From positions 102,329-138,534 of the forward strand of contig BEXV01000991.1 of assembly GCA_003118195.1 (NCBI GenBank): a DNA stretch of 36,206 bases, written 5' to 3'. The stretch's first letter is position 1, and each line of letters begins with the position of its first letter. A program made the position numbers and the translations under genes. Below are positions 21,326-28,959 of the stretch, one piece after another. The notes beneath the pieces are model-generated. The model made no database searches, was not told the DNA's origin, and saw only the letters and a program-made list of their open reading frames with translations. The stretch is from Hemicentrotus pulcherrimus. Taxonomy: Eukaryota; Echinodermata; Echinoidea; Camarodonta; Strongylocentrotidae.

Positions 21326-24242
21326 GTATATGCAAATAATTTCTTGCTAAAGTTTCCTTTATAGTATGCAATTACTGATTCAAGGTATTTCAAGGACAAG
21401 ATAAAGGGCAAGGTGAGATCAAATGCACAAAATTAAATATAAAGACAACCAAACTAAATGCAGGTCAAATGTCAGGATAGAGTGGGCTTAATGAAAATAA
21501 TGTGCAAGCAGCCTCAGTACTTGACAAGGGTTTAAATAAACAAAAAAATGATGTACTATATATACAAGTGTAAATTATCCCTTCTTTTCTCCTGTCAATT
21601 TTTAGCTTGTAAACATAGCATACAGTCTAGATCCCGTATCAAAAGCAGAGCTGCACGACCAAGTGGATGAACTGAGGACATGTAGGGGAAGGAAATGTTC
21701 ACCATCATCAAAGAGGAGAAAAGGATCAAGAAAAAATGGTAACTACTCTAAAGCCAGAAACTGTAGACTGCATGATCTGCAAGAAGTTCAGGAAGGGAAC
21801 GAAGCTGAGTTTTTGCAATTTGTTAAAATTGTTGCAAAAATCATGGCCTGTTTATAAATTGCAAAAGTTTGGTTTTACAGTGGGTGACTTGTTCACCGAT
21901 GTGTAACTTTTGTTTGTTTGGAAATATAAAGTCATACAAAAAGAATNTGTTCACAAAAAGGTGTATTAATTCATTCTCTGTCTTCAGGTGTATCGCAACC
22001 TACATCATTCTGGCAGACGCTACCACAGACGAGCAGGTATCTACCGTAACGCTCGCAGACTCGCAAAGAAAACTGCCGCTCAAGCTGTTGATGCCTAACC
22101 TAACCAAAAATGGTGCTTACTTTGCTTTTTCTGTGCATGCTTTAGTCGTAGTAAATGCTAGCTAGCTGCAACAGCAGCAGCAGGAGTGATAAAAGCCTTG
22201 TTCTTTCTTGACAGGAAATCATAAACCTTATTCACAGATGACAAAATAAACCTGAAAAGAAAAAAACCCGAAGTGCTGCTGCAAATTAAAATCAAGTACA
22301 TGTACGTGTAACTAAATTGCAAATGGGATTGAAAAACAAGTAGTAGCTAGAGTGCCAAGGCTGCTGTGTGCACTGACTGCATGATCTGTTTGAAGACCTG
22401 TTTTTGATTTAATTTTGAGACAGACACGTGAAGCGCTCTATTCACTGCACGATCCTTAAGATGTTTTTTTTAATGTCATGTGGGAACGAGGCTTTTGTTT
22501 TTATTGATTCTAAGTGATATAGCTTTGTAGCAGGTTTTGCAACACTTGTAGCCACATTTACTCCGTGGTTAATATCCACCACTAACCAAATTCCTAACTT
22601 CTATTCTAAACACCAAACTAAAGACTAAGCCTGGCCCTAACCCTAGTCCTAATCCTGAACCTAACTAAATGCAAACTCAACCCTAACCCTATCTCTCTGA
22701 CAAAATAAAGCCCAGAGCAATTGTTGCAGGAGAAAATTTTGGATCACCTATTCATGTGATAGCTGTGTAGAAAACCCTTCTTAGTTCAGAGACTACTGGT
22801 ACTCAAGGAGACAGAAGGTAACAGCACTGTTTCAAGGTGCTTTAACTCTTTATATGCCACACAAATAATCTCTCTGTATCACATTGTATTGATTTTGGGA
22901 TAAATATACCAAAGGCTTCAAGTATACTTTACTTTTTTCCAGAGCAAAATTATTAATCCATACTTACTTCTTTCATAGTAGTGTTGCTTGGCAACAACTA
23001 GCGCAATGTTTTTTTCTTCTTCTGCAAATTAAATTTCTAGGGTTTCCCATGGGTAAAATTTTCTATGGTATAATTTTTTATGGTGCCATTGTTTGTGCAA
23101 TATTTCAAGTGTGGCAGACGAACAACAGGACAGAGAGGCAGAGAAAGCAACCAAAGAGTTGATAGGGCAAATTAGATTTTTCCCCAAGCAAAAGAAATAG
23201 ACCTCATATAGCCTCCCAGATACATGTAGCACTTGATTTTTCTTTTATAGGACATTCTTCTTTTTTTTTTAAATTCAGAAAGAGCTCATGAAAGGAGAAA
23301 CTTCAAGTTTCAGGGAGTAATATTTATCAAGGGTTTATTTCACTATTGCTTGGCAACAACTAGTGCAATAATGTATTTTAAAAAGCAAATGGAATTTCTA
23401 GGGATTCCCCATTTCTTGTGCAGCTTCTGCTTACTTCAGATCTTTTCCCCTTTTTTCAAGAGTTCAGTTGGTCTTGCTTTGTTGTTATTTAGATAAAGAT
23501 ATCCTTATGGCACATAATATGATGAAGGTCTTTGGCATCCAGCTGCAAAAATATATTTATAGTAAAGGAAATTGTCAATATAATTGTTCCTCGGATATCT
23601 TTTTGCTTTGTTGGCCTGATAATTGTTTTTTATGGAATTGTGCTCCTTTTCTTTATTCCTTCTTGACCTTTCTCAGTCCCACAGCAGTTTTGAAATTTAA
23701 AGAATTCTGGTGTATATTTTTTAAATCTACTGTTAACAATATCTATGAATGCTACACTGATTTTGTAAACAAAAAGGGGCTTCTTTTTAGAAGGAAACCA
23801 TTTTGTAATTTGTTGTATCATGAGTGCATGTATCAAAACAAGATCGTCGTTGTTTCAGTAGCTGCTGTTGTTATAGTTGTCATTTTTATCATCACTATAT
23901 AATCATCATCTTCATGACCACCACCACCATCATAATCATCTTCATCACCCTCATCTTCATCCTCACAATCTTCATCTTCATCTTCATCTTCACCATCATC
24001 TTCATCATGATCATGCTCATGATTTTTACCATCATCATCATTTAAATACTGCTGTTATTTTCTACTGTTCTTATTATTAGTTTTGTTTGTGATGCTGATG
24101 TTATCATAATCATTCATGTAGTTGTTGTTTTTTTGTGTTTATTAACACTAAAACTTTTTTTCTCCATTAAAATCATCATCTGTTTTTTTCTTCCCCCTTT
24201 CTATTTCACAGTAGAGAACTATGGAACGGATGGGAGGGATAA
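7102..24242 (+). CDS. Sulf: Extracellular heparan-sulfate 6-O-endosulfatase (Sulf), 3' part, 13 exons
   Basis: Joined exons: 7102-7252, 12839-13014, 13589-13708, 14084-14164, 14421-14538, 15029-15209, 16492-16643, 17521-18179, 19666-19835, 20805-20953, 21606-21738, 21988-22036, 24212-24242. Every junction is GT/AG and phase-consistent; together they give 722 residues and a stop. Residues 1-215 are the C-terminal half of the sulfatase domain ([31 protein letters not shown]). Residues 216-602 form an expanded hydrophilic domain, and the C-terminal domain follows (CFHF, FWN, ICACL, FVEYFDM, ELRTC, LWNGWEG). The family removes 6-O-sulfate from heparan sulfate at the cell surface or in the matrix, tuning Wnt, FGF, BMP and related signalling. 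The signal peptide and catalytic Cys are encoded upstream of the window. Family assignment rests on remembered similarity to vertebrate SULF1/SULF2. The C-terminal part is about 100 residues longer than the vertebrate equivalent, mainly in the hydrophilic domain. Confidence 0.95.
7253..7564 (+). other. Sulf intron a, first 312 bases
   Basis: AT-rich, with a short AATAC repeat at about 7364-7386 and nothing else recognised. Confidence 0.6.
7565..7948. mobile_element. TTAA-flanked MITE, copy 1
   Basis: TTAA lies at both ends, followed inward by AGGGATC on the left and the reverse complement GATCCCT on the right. A second, diverged copy in the same orientation is at 15288-15654. Shared internal segments include ACAAGCCGATCGCCTGTCT and TTGGGGAAAACGAGTA. 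TTAA target sites are typical of piggyBac-type transposons; I see no transposase. It lies inside the first Sulf intron of the window. Confidence 0.8.
8130..8430. promoter_or_regulatory. Candidate intronic cis-regulatory module
   Basis: This stretch is more complex in base composition than its surroundings. It holds TGATTGACAG at 8293-8302, which is the Pbx/Prep-Meis composite consensus, plus an AATTAG homeodomain-type core near 8189. It lies about 1 kb into a 5.6-kb Sulf intron. Regulatory function is inference from motifs only; there is no conservation evidence. Confidence 0.25.
8431..10071 (+). other. Sulf intron a, middle
   Basis: AT-rich with two TACCGGTA palindromes (8764 is upstream-most, 8801 next) and a CT/TTC-rich patch at 9300-9650. 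No exon or recognised element. Confidence 0.5.
10072..10151. repeat. (GA)n microsatellite with G run
   Basis: About 80 bases of AGAG/GGGAG repeats ending in eight G residues, inside the large Sulf intron. Confidence 0.9.
10152..12838 (+). other. Sulf intron a, distal part
   Basis: AT-rich sequence with a pyrimidine-rich patch at 10320-10500. Short frames near 11680-12130 show no domain, splice structure or codon bias that would make them genes. It ends with the acceptor ATCATACAG. Confidence 0.5.
12839..13014 (+). CDS. Sulf: Sulf exon b (metal-binding DHGYH, residues 51-108)
   Basis: Encodes [20 protein letters not shown], then [20 protein letters not shown]. The Asp-His pair (D71, H72 in the window numbering) matches calcium-binding residues of sulfatases, and the Lys after it a residue near the active site. 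Phase 0 in, phase 2 out (AG before GTGAGT). Confidence 0.96.
13015..13588 (+). other. Sulf intron b
   Basis: AT-rich, with a G-rich run at about 13059-13081. No other feature seen. Confidence 0.7.
13589..13708 (+). CDS. Sulf: Sulf exon c (residues 109-148)
   Basis: Encodes [19 protein letters not shown], the family's [19 protein letters not shown], then [10 protein letters not shown]. The phase-2 AG of the previous exon plus the first A makes Arg. Donor GTGAGT, phase 2. Confidence 0.96.
13709..14083 (+). other. Sulf intron c
   Basis: AT-rich; contains one TACCGGTA palindrome at 13833-13840. Nothing else recognised. Confidence 0.7.
14084..14164 (+). CDS. Sulf: Sulf exon d (residues 149-175)
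   Basis: Short exon encoding a Lys-rich segment and then WRESFLVEK, matching vertebrate W.DTFLVER at the end of the sulfatase domain. Acceptor ATTCAAAG, donor GTAAGT, phase 2 out. Confidence 0.92.
14421..14538 (+). CDS. Sulf: Sulf exon e (residues 176-215)
   Basis: Follows a 256-base intron. Encodes RSPEEMGRY...[13 protein letters not shown] and CKWGQ, equivalent to the vertebrate segment with two Cys before the hydrophilic domain. The donor after CAG is GTTAGA, the weakest of the gene, but phase 0 agrees with the next exon. Confidence 0.88.
14539..15028 (+). other. Sulf intron e
   Basis: 490 bases of AT-rich sequence with no recognised feature. Confidence 0.7.
15029..15209 (+). CDS. Sulf: Sulf exon f (start of hydrophilic domain, residues 216-275)
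   Basis: Encodes [17 protein letters not shown], like the vertebrate W.C.ED..GKLR.HKC motif, then a basic stretch with KKCVCTPPP and [12 protein letters not shown]. Ends in phase 1 (G before GTAGGT). Confidence 0.93.
15288..15654. mobile_element. TTAA-flanked MITE, copy 2
   Basis: Diverged second copy of the element at 7565-7948, same orientation, with TTAA at both ends; the right terminus has changed to GATGCCT. It sits in Sulf intron f, about 80 bases after the donor. Confidence 0.8.
15655..16491 (+). other. Sulf intron f, remainder
   Basis: AT-rich sequence without recognised genes or repeats. Ends with acceptor TGTACAG. Confidence 0.6.
16492..16643 (+). CDS. Sulf: Sulf exon g with furin-like site (residues 277-326)
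   Basis: Encodes [19 protein letters not shown] and then [17 protein letters not shown], matching vertebrate CFILPNDSIHCERE. RGKR (residues 285-288, bases 16518-16529) fits the furin consensus R-X-K/R-R. Vertebrate SULFs are cut by furin-type proteases inside this domain. NET is a potential N-glycosylation site. Phase 0 at the donor GTACGG. Confidence 0.93.
16518..16529 (+). other. Sulf: Putative furin cleavage site RGKR
   Basis: Four codons CGA GGG AAG AGA followed by Glu. Position within the hydrophilic domain agrees with known processing of vertebrate SULFs; actual cleavage is inference. Confidence 0.6.
16869..16932. repeat. Degenerate CCCTAA-like tract, split by a transposon
   Basis: CTTAACC, ATAACCCC and AACCCTAACCCTA units interspersed with other bases. 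The same repeat family continues after the inserted element, at about 17336-17400 (AAGCCTGGAGCAATTGT), and recurs at 22578-22735. Confidence 0.7.
16933..17335. mobile_element. Foldback MITE with TA target duplication
   Basis: Two arms of about 195 bases (16933-17130 and 17141-17335) are inverted copies around a 10-base loop. Ends read TAGAGT and ACTCTA, with TA on each side. The related repeat at 22691-22735 shows CCCTATCTCT with no insert, so it is a paralogous empty site: CCC-TA-element-TA-TCTTTG versus CCC-TA-TCTCTG. TA duplication suggests a Tc1/mariner-type origin, but no transposase is seen. In Sulf intron g RNA it would form a very long hairpin. Confidence 0.88.
17521..18179 (+). CDS. 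Sulf: Sulf exon h (hydrophilic domain with acidic stretch, residues 327-545)
   Basis: The largest exon. It starts [20 protein letters not shown] and continues with a likely helical segment [13 protein letters not shown], like the vertebrate SARAWKDHK.YIDKEIE.L segment. CTC in GEECTCKD corresponds to vertebrate EECSCSK. Residues 495-538 hold 26 Asp/Glu in 44 positions and one Lys, including EDEDDDDD. Acceptor CTCCATGCAG after a long pyrimidine tract; phase 2 at the donor GTGAGT. The acidic stretch is much stronger than I recall in vertebrates. Confidence 0.95.
18327..18643. mobile_element. MITE with about 55-bp terminal inverted repeats
   Basis: The left end contains TTTCACAAAGATTCTAAGT and the right end its reverse complement, both beside G/C runs. 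The arms also share CTCTAAGTTGGACTTAA. The GTGTTTCACAAAGA end type recurs at 26830-26880 and 32490-32520. It lies in Sulf intron h. Confidence 0.8.
18719..18775. repeat. Degenerate TTAGGG-like tract
   Basis: GGGTTAGAGTAAGGG, ATTAGGTTAGG and CCTGGGTTAA units, the reverse orientation of the CCCTAA tracts at 16869 and 22578. GAGCATATGCCTGTG nearby also resembles sequence next to the tract near 17380. Confidence 0.55.
18936..18974. repeat. Poly-C tract with N gap
   Basis: C run, five N (18955-18959), C run. The true length is unknown. Any frame through it is not meaningful. Confidence 0.9.
18975..19665 (+). other. Sulf intron h, distal pyrimidine-rich part
   Basis: From about 19250 the plus strand is rich in CT/TTTC, giving a very long pyrimidine region up to the acceptor TTTCTATAAAAG. 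No coding evidence. Confidence 0.6.
19666..19835 (+). CDS. Sulf: Sulf exon i (basic stretch and C-terminal domain, residues 546-602)
   Basis: Begins with ten Lys/Arg in 17 residues (555-571, [17 protein letters not shown]), then [20 protein letters not shown] and FWN, matching vertebrate [23 protein letters not shown]. Phase 2 in, phase 1 out (C before GTAAGA). Confidence 0.95.
19836..20089 (+). other. Sulf intron i, proximal part
   Basis: T-rich with a G run at about 19971-19983. Nothing else recognised. Confidence 0.6.
20090..20305 (+). mobile_element. tRNA-derived SINE, type A
   Basis: TAGTCAAGTGG (20095-20105) fits an RNA polymerase III A box and GGATTTGATCC (20134-20144) is a B box with two changes from consensus. 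The distal part, CTCCTCAGGGGGTGGAGAT, resembles CTCCCCAGGGAGTGGAGAT at 27436-27455, so the two are probably the head and the tail of one SINE family. Confidence 0.65.
20338..20360. repeat. G-rich run
   Basis: A run of about ten G in a purine-rich context between two SINEs. Confidence 0.8.
20503..20756 (+). mobile_element. tRNA-derived SINE, type B
   Basis: A-box-like TGGCTCAGTCAGTA (from 20507) and a near-consensus B box GGTTCAAACCC (20545-20555) at normal tRNA spacing. A unique body follows, and it ends in a TTATTATTAAAG-type tail. Not a functional tRNA: no acceptor-stem pairing is visible around the boxes. Located in Sulf intron i. Confidence 0.7.
20805..20953 (+). CDS. Sulf: Sulf exon j (C-terminal domain, residues 603-652)
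   Basis: Encodes [20 protein letters not shown], then [20 protein letters not shown] and GADPYQ. Vertebrate counterpart: [28 protein letters not shown]. Asn in NNS and NAT are potential N-glycosylation sites. Acceptor CACCACAG, donor GTGAGT. Confidence 0.97.
20954..21605 (+). repeat. Sulf intron j with (CT)n microsatellites
   Basis: Three CT/TCTG repeat blocks span about 21021-21320, giving frames of Ser/Leu repeats. The remainder is AT-rich and ends at acceptor CAATTTTTAG. Confidence 0.85.
21606..21738 (+). CDS. Sulf: Sulf exon k (residues 653-696)
   Basis: Encodes [29 protein letters not shown] and a basic end, matching vertebrate LTNTV...[22 protein letters not shown]. Phase 1 out (G before GTAACT). 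If this donor is skipped, the frame stays open to a stop at 21855-21857. Confidence 0.93.
21988..22036 (+). CDS. Sulf: Sulf exon l, 49-base micro-exon (residues 697-712)
   Basis: Chosen because acceptor CTTCAG and donor GTATCT give phase 1 in and phase 2 out, exactly what joins exon k to the terminal exon. Encodes [15 protein letters not shown], which I do not recognise as conserved. Without the splice at 22036 the frame would stop at 22047-22049 and lose the family's C-terminal motif. Confidence 0.75.
22578..22735. repeat. Degenerate CCCTAA tract plus GAGCAATTGT repeat
   Basis: Units such as CCCTAACCCTAGTCCTAATCC and ACTCAACCCTAACCCTAT run into AAAGCCCAGAGCAATTGTTG. The same order occurs around the foldback element near 16869-17400, so this is a dispersed repeat rather than a true telomere. 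Confidence 0.7.
22984..23050 (+). repeat. Direct repeat, copy 1
   Basis: Contains TTGCTTGGCAACAACTAG and later AATTTCTAGGG; recurs at 23346-23412 with substitutions. Confidence 0.7.
23346..23412 (+). repeat. Direct repeat, copy 2
   Basis: Second copy of the segment at 22984-23050, about 362 bases downstream in the same Sulf intron. Confidence 0.7.
23890..24045. repeat. TCA/TCT trinucleotide repeat
   Basis: Imperfect ATCATCTTCATC repeat. It generates His- and Ile/Phe-rich frames that are not genes. Confidence 0.9.
24212..24242 (+). CDS. Sulf: Sulf terminal coding exon (LWNGWEG stop)
   Basis: After a good pyrimidine tract and CACAG, the first T completes Ser and the exon reads RELWNGWEG then TAA (24240-24242). 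Vertebrate SULF1 and SULF2 end in LWDGWEG or LWEGWEG. Phase 2 in agrees with exon l. Only nine full codons are present, too short for automatic frame searches. The other two frames give no family match, and one starts with a stop. Confidence 0.9.
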
Positions 24243-26050
24243 CACTTCAATGTACAGCTTAAATATCCAACGCAGACACTGCAATTTACATCATGTACAT
24301 TTATGTCAAGACCAACATTATATGCATTCTACCCCGTTACTTTTGTTGTTTCTCATCGTGGAAATGAAATGCAATACACAGCTATTTTCTTGTACCGTAT
24401 ATTTTAAATGATTCAAAGAAGACTATTGAAATTGATTGCATGTTCTGGGCAGCATGGTATTTATCTTATTTTTAAGGTTTGTATGGGATTTCTTTTTGAT
24501 GGCCAAGTATATGAAAACAAATTAAAGGGCTAAGTTTCTGCCCCTGATTTGGGAAGTGGTATGAAATGGAGGTATTACTTTTAGTAACATTTAGAGCATT
24601 TCTTTTTCTTTTTAATTGAACGTTTTTTTTGTGCAAAACACTGAAGAAGAAAATGAGCTATAGCTTGGTTTCATGGGACATTTTGACAGGGCAAATATAC
24701 ATATATCATATAAATATGATTTACAGCATTGATATATGGCATTACACATCTGTTAAATCAAACACGATAAAAGCATGAAATCAGTTATTCTTATTTAACT
24801 TGTTGATATTTACCTGAATGAAGTGGGATGTGTTGTAAGATTGTATTTACCAATGTGTGAAATATCACATGATGTGTAAACATACAATGAATGCATACTA
24901 TGTGTGGGATATGGTAGGCAAATTATATTCTCACAATCGAGAAGCTTTTATACACCTTTGGAATTTGAATCTCCCATGTAATTGTATTGCTTTTACAATA
25001 TATTAATGCCTCCATTGACAGTCTACCGAGACATGTCATATTACCGGTATCCAGATGTCTCAAAAATAGTACTCAGAAAAATAATGTTTTTGATTTGGTA
25101 TTATGTATTCATATGTGCTCACAATGCTGCCATTTCAGGTTTGAGAATATTTCTGTCATGATGGTGTATAGATCTATAGTTTCGATTCTCAGATTGTAGG
25201 TACAATACATATCAAACTCATTGTCTACTCTAGTGGGGGATATTACAAGATACAAATAATTCAACAAGCATGATATAATCTCACAAACAGGAAATACATG
25301 TATGAAGACTATTGCATCATTTGTGGTTTTTTTTTTATTACCTAAAGGAGAAATAGTTTTACAGGTGTAAGCCTTTTTTGGTCTCTTTTAGCACCAGATG
25401 AATGCCAACTCATACACAGAATAGTGAAACCTTTTTTGCTCTGATAGGACTATTTCCCCACCAACACATTTGCTTAACATGAACACTAAATCAAGAACTT
25501 TTTTAATGTTTCTTGATGCACTTTACAATTACAAATATGCACTATTTCATTGTGGGAAGAAAGAATGTTTAAAGACCAAGAAATTCCATCATGTAAGTTT
25601 ATACAGTTGTAAATATCTGTCCTTCTAGCTATGGTGTATGAGGATGATAAACAATAGACCAGTTAAGAAATTTAATTCATCATAAAGTTTAATTCTATGT
25701 AGCAACACAGCGGTTGTAAAGCAAGTGTTTATTACATTACTAACAATTGTAGTGAAAATATCACCATCAAATACTCAATTTTAAACTAGCTATTCCCTAG
25801 TTTTGGTAGATGCATCTTTGGAGACCAGGAAAATGTAAACACACAATTGAAAGAGATTTTTGAAAATCATCGATAAAAGTGGGGTGATATTTTTCTGCCT
25901 AATTTTGATTTTTGTTTTTAATTTCTGGAACTCATTGAAGAAAGGGTAGAAACCCTCAAAGACTTTAATCTGCTTTTCAAATCAATTTTTGTATTGTATA
26001 ATATACATGTATGTGTGGCATGGTTTTAAATAAAGTCATATTGTCTCATT
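24243..26050 (+). other. Sulf 3' untranslated region (probable)
   Basis: AT-rich with no splice signals of note. TGTAAATA at 25608-25615 is a Pumilio-type element, and TACCGGTA occurs at 25042. AATAAA at 26029-26034 is a reasonable end signal. A second signal, AATAAA at 27791-27796, could give a longer form. The extent is inference. Confidence 0.5.
26029..26034 (+). other. Candidate polyadenylation signal
   Basis: Canonical AATAAA followed by T-rich sequence, about 1.8 kb after the Sulf stop. Confidence 0.5.
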
Positions 26051-26564
26051 ACAAGTATCAATGTCACCAATATATGTACATTTACCAAAACACATTCATT
26101 ATCTTTATACGCACATTGTATTCAAGTGAGGTCCAAATACTGATGTTGTACATGTCATTTTGTGACCAATAATTAAAGGTATATGTTGTATTTTGTAAAA
26201 TTCTATCGAGCAATATTATATCTAATGTAATGGATAGATAGATCCTTTTCTATGCAATTTCTTATAACTCTTCCTTTGAAAGTTAAGATATGCAATGCCA
26301 TCTTTACCTTGTTTCAAGAAGACTAGATGTCAGTGAAATTTCCATGATACAAGTAACTTTCAACTCTGTAACCTTGTTTTATACCATCATGTGAATGACT
26401 TGTTTTCATATCAGATGATATGACAACTTCAATATTTTCCCACGACTTTGAATGTCCAGTGAAACTTATGTCATGGGGAAGACCTTTTGTCCATAAAAAA
26501 ATTACCTTGTTATATGAAGTACCTTTGTACAAAGTATCATGTGAAGCTGGAACCCATTAAATTA
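26051..26564. other. Intergenic, no recognised feature
   Basis: AT-rich sequence between the probable Sulf end and a repeat cluster. No gene seen on either strand. Confidence 0.5.
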
Positions 26565-26885
26565 CTTAAAGATGAAGTTGAGTTCTGGTCATGCGATTGC
26601 TTTGTGAAAGAAACGGTGTGGAATCGACCAGAAAAGGTTGATCATCTAGCATATAAGAATTTTCGTGTATNTGTTTGCTGTCGCCATTTACTGTCATTGG
26701 TCTCTCAAGAGACGTACAAATCATGGTCACAAATCTACAGAATTTACATTTTTGATAATTCATTATTGAAGGAAAAAATGTTATCTTAAGATCATAATGT
26801 TGAGAGCAAACAGTGGCATGAACGGCCTGCCATAGTTAAGTCCAACTTAAAGTCGACCCTAGTCTTTGTGAAACACTGCCCTGAA
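26565..26885. mobile_element. Composite interspersed repeat, copy A
   Basis: The left module (AAGTTGAGTTCTGGTCATG) recurs inverted at 32985-33100. The right module (ACAAATCTACAGAAT, TTCATTATTGAAGGAAAAA) recurs in the same orientation at 32495-32745. The right end reads CTTTGTGAAACAC, the same end type as the MITE at 18327-18643. One N lies at 26671. The translated left module, VEFWSCDC, is similar in both copies, but nucleotide similarity explains that. Confidence 0.7.
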
Positions 26886-27170
26886 CTGTTTGTAATGAGG
26901 TTCCACTGTTAATACTGTATACCTGTAACTTAAATTTGGCAGCTTGCACTGAAGATGAGATTGCAATATAATTCCTATGCAAATACGATCAATAGAAACT
27001 GCCCAGCATTCAGGGAACGTGTTCATAAGCTAGAATACATTTTTATATGCATGACACTTTCTAGTGTTATCATGAAATGGCCTTCAAACATGTACCTTAC
27101 ATCATGATGAATCTTATTGCAAAAATCTTTGAGATAAAATTCCGTACATAAAGATGCCCAGGCCCCCATT

Positions 27171-27306
27171 TCATAAAAGTTACCCTTGATGGAAACTTCC
27201 ATGGAAACCTTGATTTGATTGACTTTTGAGTCAGTGATGTTGCCATATTGATCCGATATTGATAATAAAGTTAGCATCAATGGTAAGGTTGCAACTGCAA
27301 TGGGCC
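27171..27306. mobile_element. Possible small MITE
   Basis: Left end GGCCCCCATTTCATAAAAG and right end GCAACTGCAATGGGCCC are imperfect inverted repeats. No target duplication was identified. Confidence 0.4.
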
Positions 27307-27419
27307 CGAGAGTGTACATGTAATTAGTCTTCAATTCACTAATGTCATAAATTCATATCGTCTTATATAAGTCTTGTTTTCACAGACTAATGATAACATT
27401 TGTAATTGAGTGTCAATTA

Positions 27420-27591
27420 ACGCCTGGCTGAAATGCTCCCCAGGGAGTGGAGATTGTGCACACAGTGTGTGCAGGCAAGTATTGAATCCAATGACCGGGG
27501 TAATAGGATATCTGTAAAGCGCTTAGAGACATCGTAGATGTATTAAGTGCTATATAAAAGCAGAATATTGTTATTATTATTATTATTATAA
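27420..27591 (+). mobile_element. SINE 3' part with TTA-repeat tail
   Basis: TGCTCCCCAGGGAGTGGAG, then TAAAGCGCTTAGAGACATCG and AAGTGCTATATAAAAG, then a (TTA)n tail. This is the typical 3' end of tRNA-derived SINEs of marine invertebrates; the head appears truncated. Related to the SINE at 20090-20305. Confidence 0.65.
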
Positions 27592-28558
27592 TACATGTGT
27601 CTTCTTGTTTTGTATATTATCCATCGGTAAAATGTACACATGGGACCAGTAGCACAAGTTCGAAATTGTGTAACTTCCCCCGGGCCCAAGCCCGAATGTG
27701 ACTACAAATAATGATGGACAGATGAATGCAAGGAAGAGAACAACTTACATCTAATCAAGCATCTGAATAATGTATGGATATTTTGTAAGAAATAAAGATT
27801 TTGTAATATTTCCACTATGTTTAAAGAGATATTCTGTTTTGTGTTGTATATATCAGTACTAAATATATATTGATGTCAATGCCTGTATATTCATTTACCA
27901 TTGTCATGTGGAGTAATAAGATTAAATTATGTGTACAAATAAAATGTACATTGCCAACACACAAGAATAAAGGAGTAGAGTTTTGCTTTTTCTTTTTAAA
28001 TGTACCATCATTTTTTATTTTTATTGTTGTAATTAAGCAAGATCTCCGCCAGGTTCCCAAATAATCTTCAAGATAGATCAAGTGATTGAAAATACACATT
28101 AAAAAACTTTTTTAAAGTGATAAAGCTTAAAACTGGAGTATAAAATTCTGAAATGTCAATCATCGATTCATCTATTCTCAAAGAGAAATTTATCTCCAAT
28201 GTGAAATATACCATACTAGAAAAAATATTTACATCATTCAACAGTACATTACACAACAATTATCACAAAAAATAGCATTTACATGCTTTTAAATTGAATA
28301 ATGAAAAAAGAATACTCTTCCCGACACCATGCAATAATAACATGTCCTTCCACTTGACTTTTCCATACAAGCACACACAGTTGACATATATGCATGTACC
28401 ACATTTATACGTTCAATAGACTACCAGTAAGGTCGTTTATAGAAACACTCAATGCATTTGGTTTAGACATTGTAAAGACTGTATAAAGGATTGAGTGAAA
28501 ATAAAGGCACTATGGAAACAGTTCCAGTATACATGTAATAAGACATTCTAAAGACTGT
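27592..28558. other. Intergenic, no gene seen
   Basis: AT-rich; contains AATAAA at 27791-27796 on the plus strand, a possible distal Sulf polyadenylation signal. Overlapping short frames on both strands show no recognisable domain. Confidence 0.5.
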
Positions 28559-28711
28559 GGCCCGTATTTTGAAGTCGGGTTTAACTAAGCCAGACTTCAG
28601 GTCTAAGTATCATTTTAGTTTCTGAAAGCCAGGTTTAGTTAAACCCGGGTTTAAGTCTAGTCTAAACTTAAACCCAGGTTTAAAGTTAAACCTGACTTCA
28701 AAATACGGGCC
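28559..28711. mobile_element. 153-bp inverted-repeat MITE
   Basis: Ends GGCCCGTATTTTGAAGTC and GACTTCAAAATACGGGCC are exact inverted copies. Inner parts also pair (GGTTTAACT, AAACCCGGGTTT). No coding capacity. Confidence 0.85.
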
Positions 28712-28959
28712 TATACATTTATCCACAAAGTTCTAGGTCAGACATGTACATAAAGTTAATTTAAACAAGTGACTACACTTAAATTGTCCATTGAAGTATT
28801 CCAATCACCTAAAAAAAATAATCATAAGTGTAAAGCTAGAAAGTATAAAAAATAACCATATAGAATTTCACCCTGCTTCTCCATAGGCTAATGGACAAGT
28901 ATGAGGATAGCGGTGAAAATTAACTGCGCAAACGGAATACAAGTGGTACTTGGGTTGCG

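Larger units (their letters stand above)
22037..24211 (+). other. Sulf intron l (2.2 kb)
   Basis: Holds a CCCTAA-like tract (22578-22700), a pair of direct repeats and a TCA/TCT trinucleotide repeat, each listed separately. Two unused AATAAA sites are at 22245 and 22704. Open frames here show no family similarity. Confidence 0.7.

Noticed and set aside
21869..22165. 98-residue frame after exon k as the Sulf C-terminus
   Set aside because: It needs a downstream acceptor and shows no family similarity, whereas 21988-22036 plus 24212-24242 gives the conserved ending in phase.
23824..24080. His- and Ile/Phe-rich frames
   Set aside because: Products of the TCA/TCT trinucleotide repeat.
24133..24411. 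92-residue frame overlapping the terminal Sulf exon
   Set aside because: Wrong frame; the conserved LWNGWEG-stop lies in another frame of the same sequence.
26487..26789. Frame sharing VEFWSCDC-type peptide with 32855-33178
   Set aside because: Explained by a nucleotide-level interspersed repeat; both frames are short, lack domains and one crosses an N.
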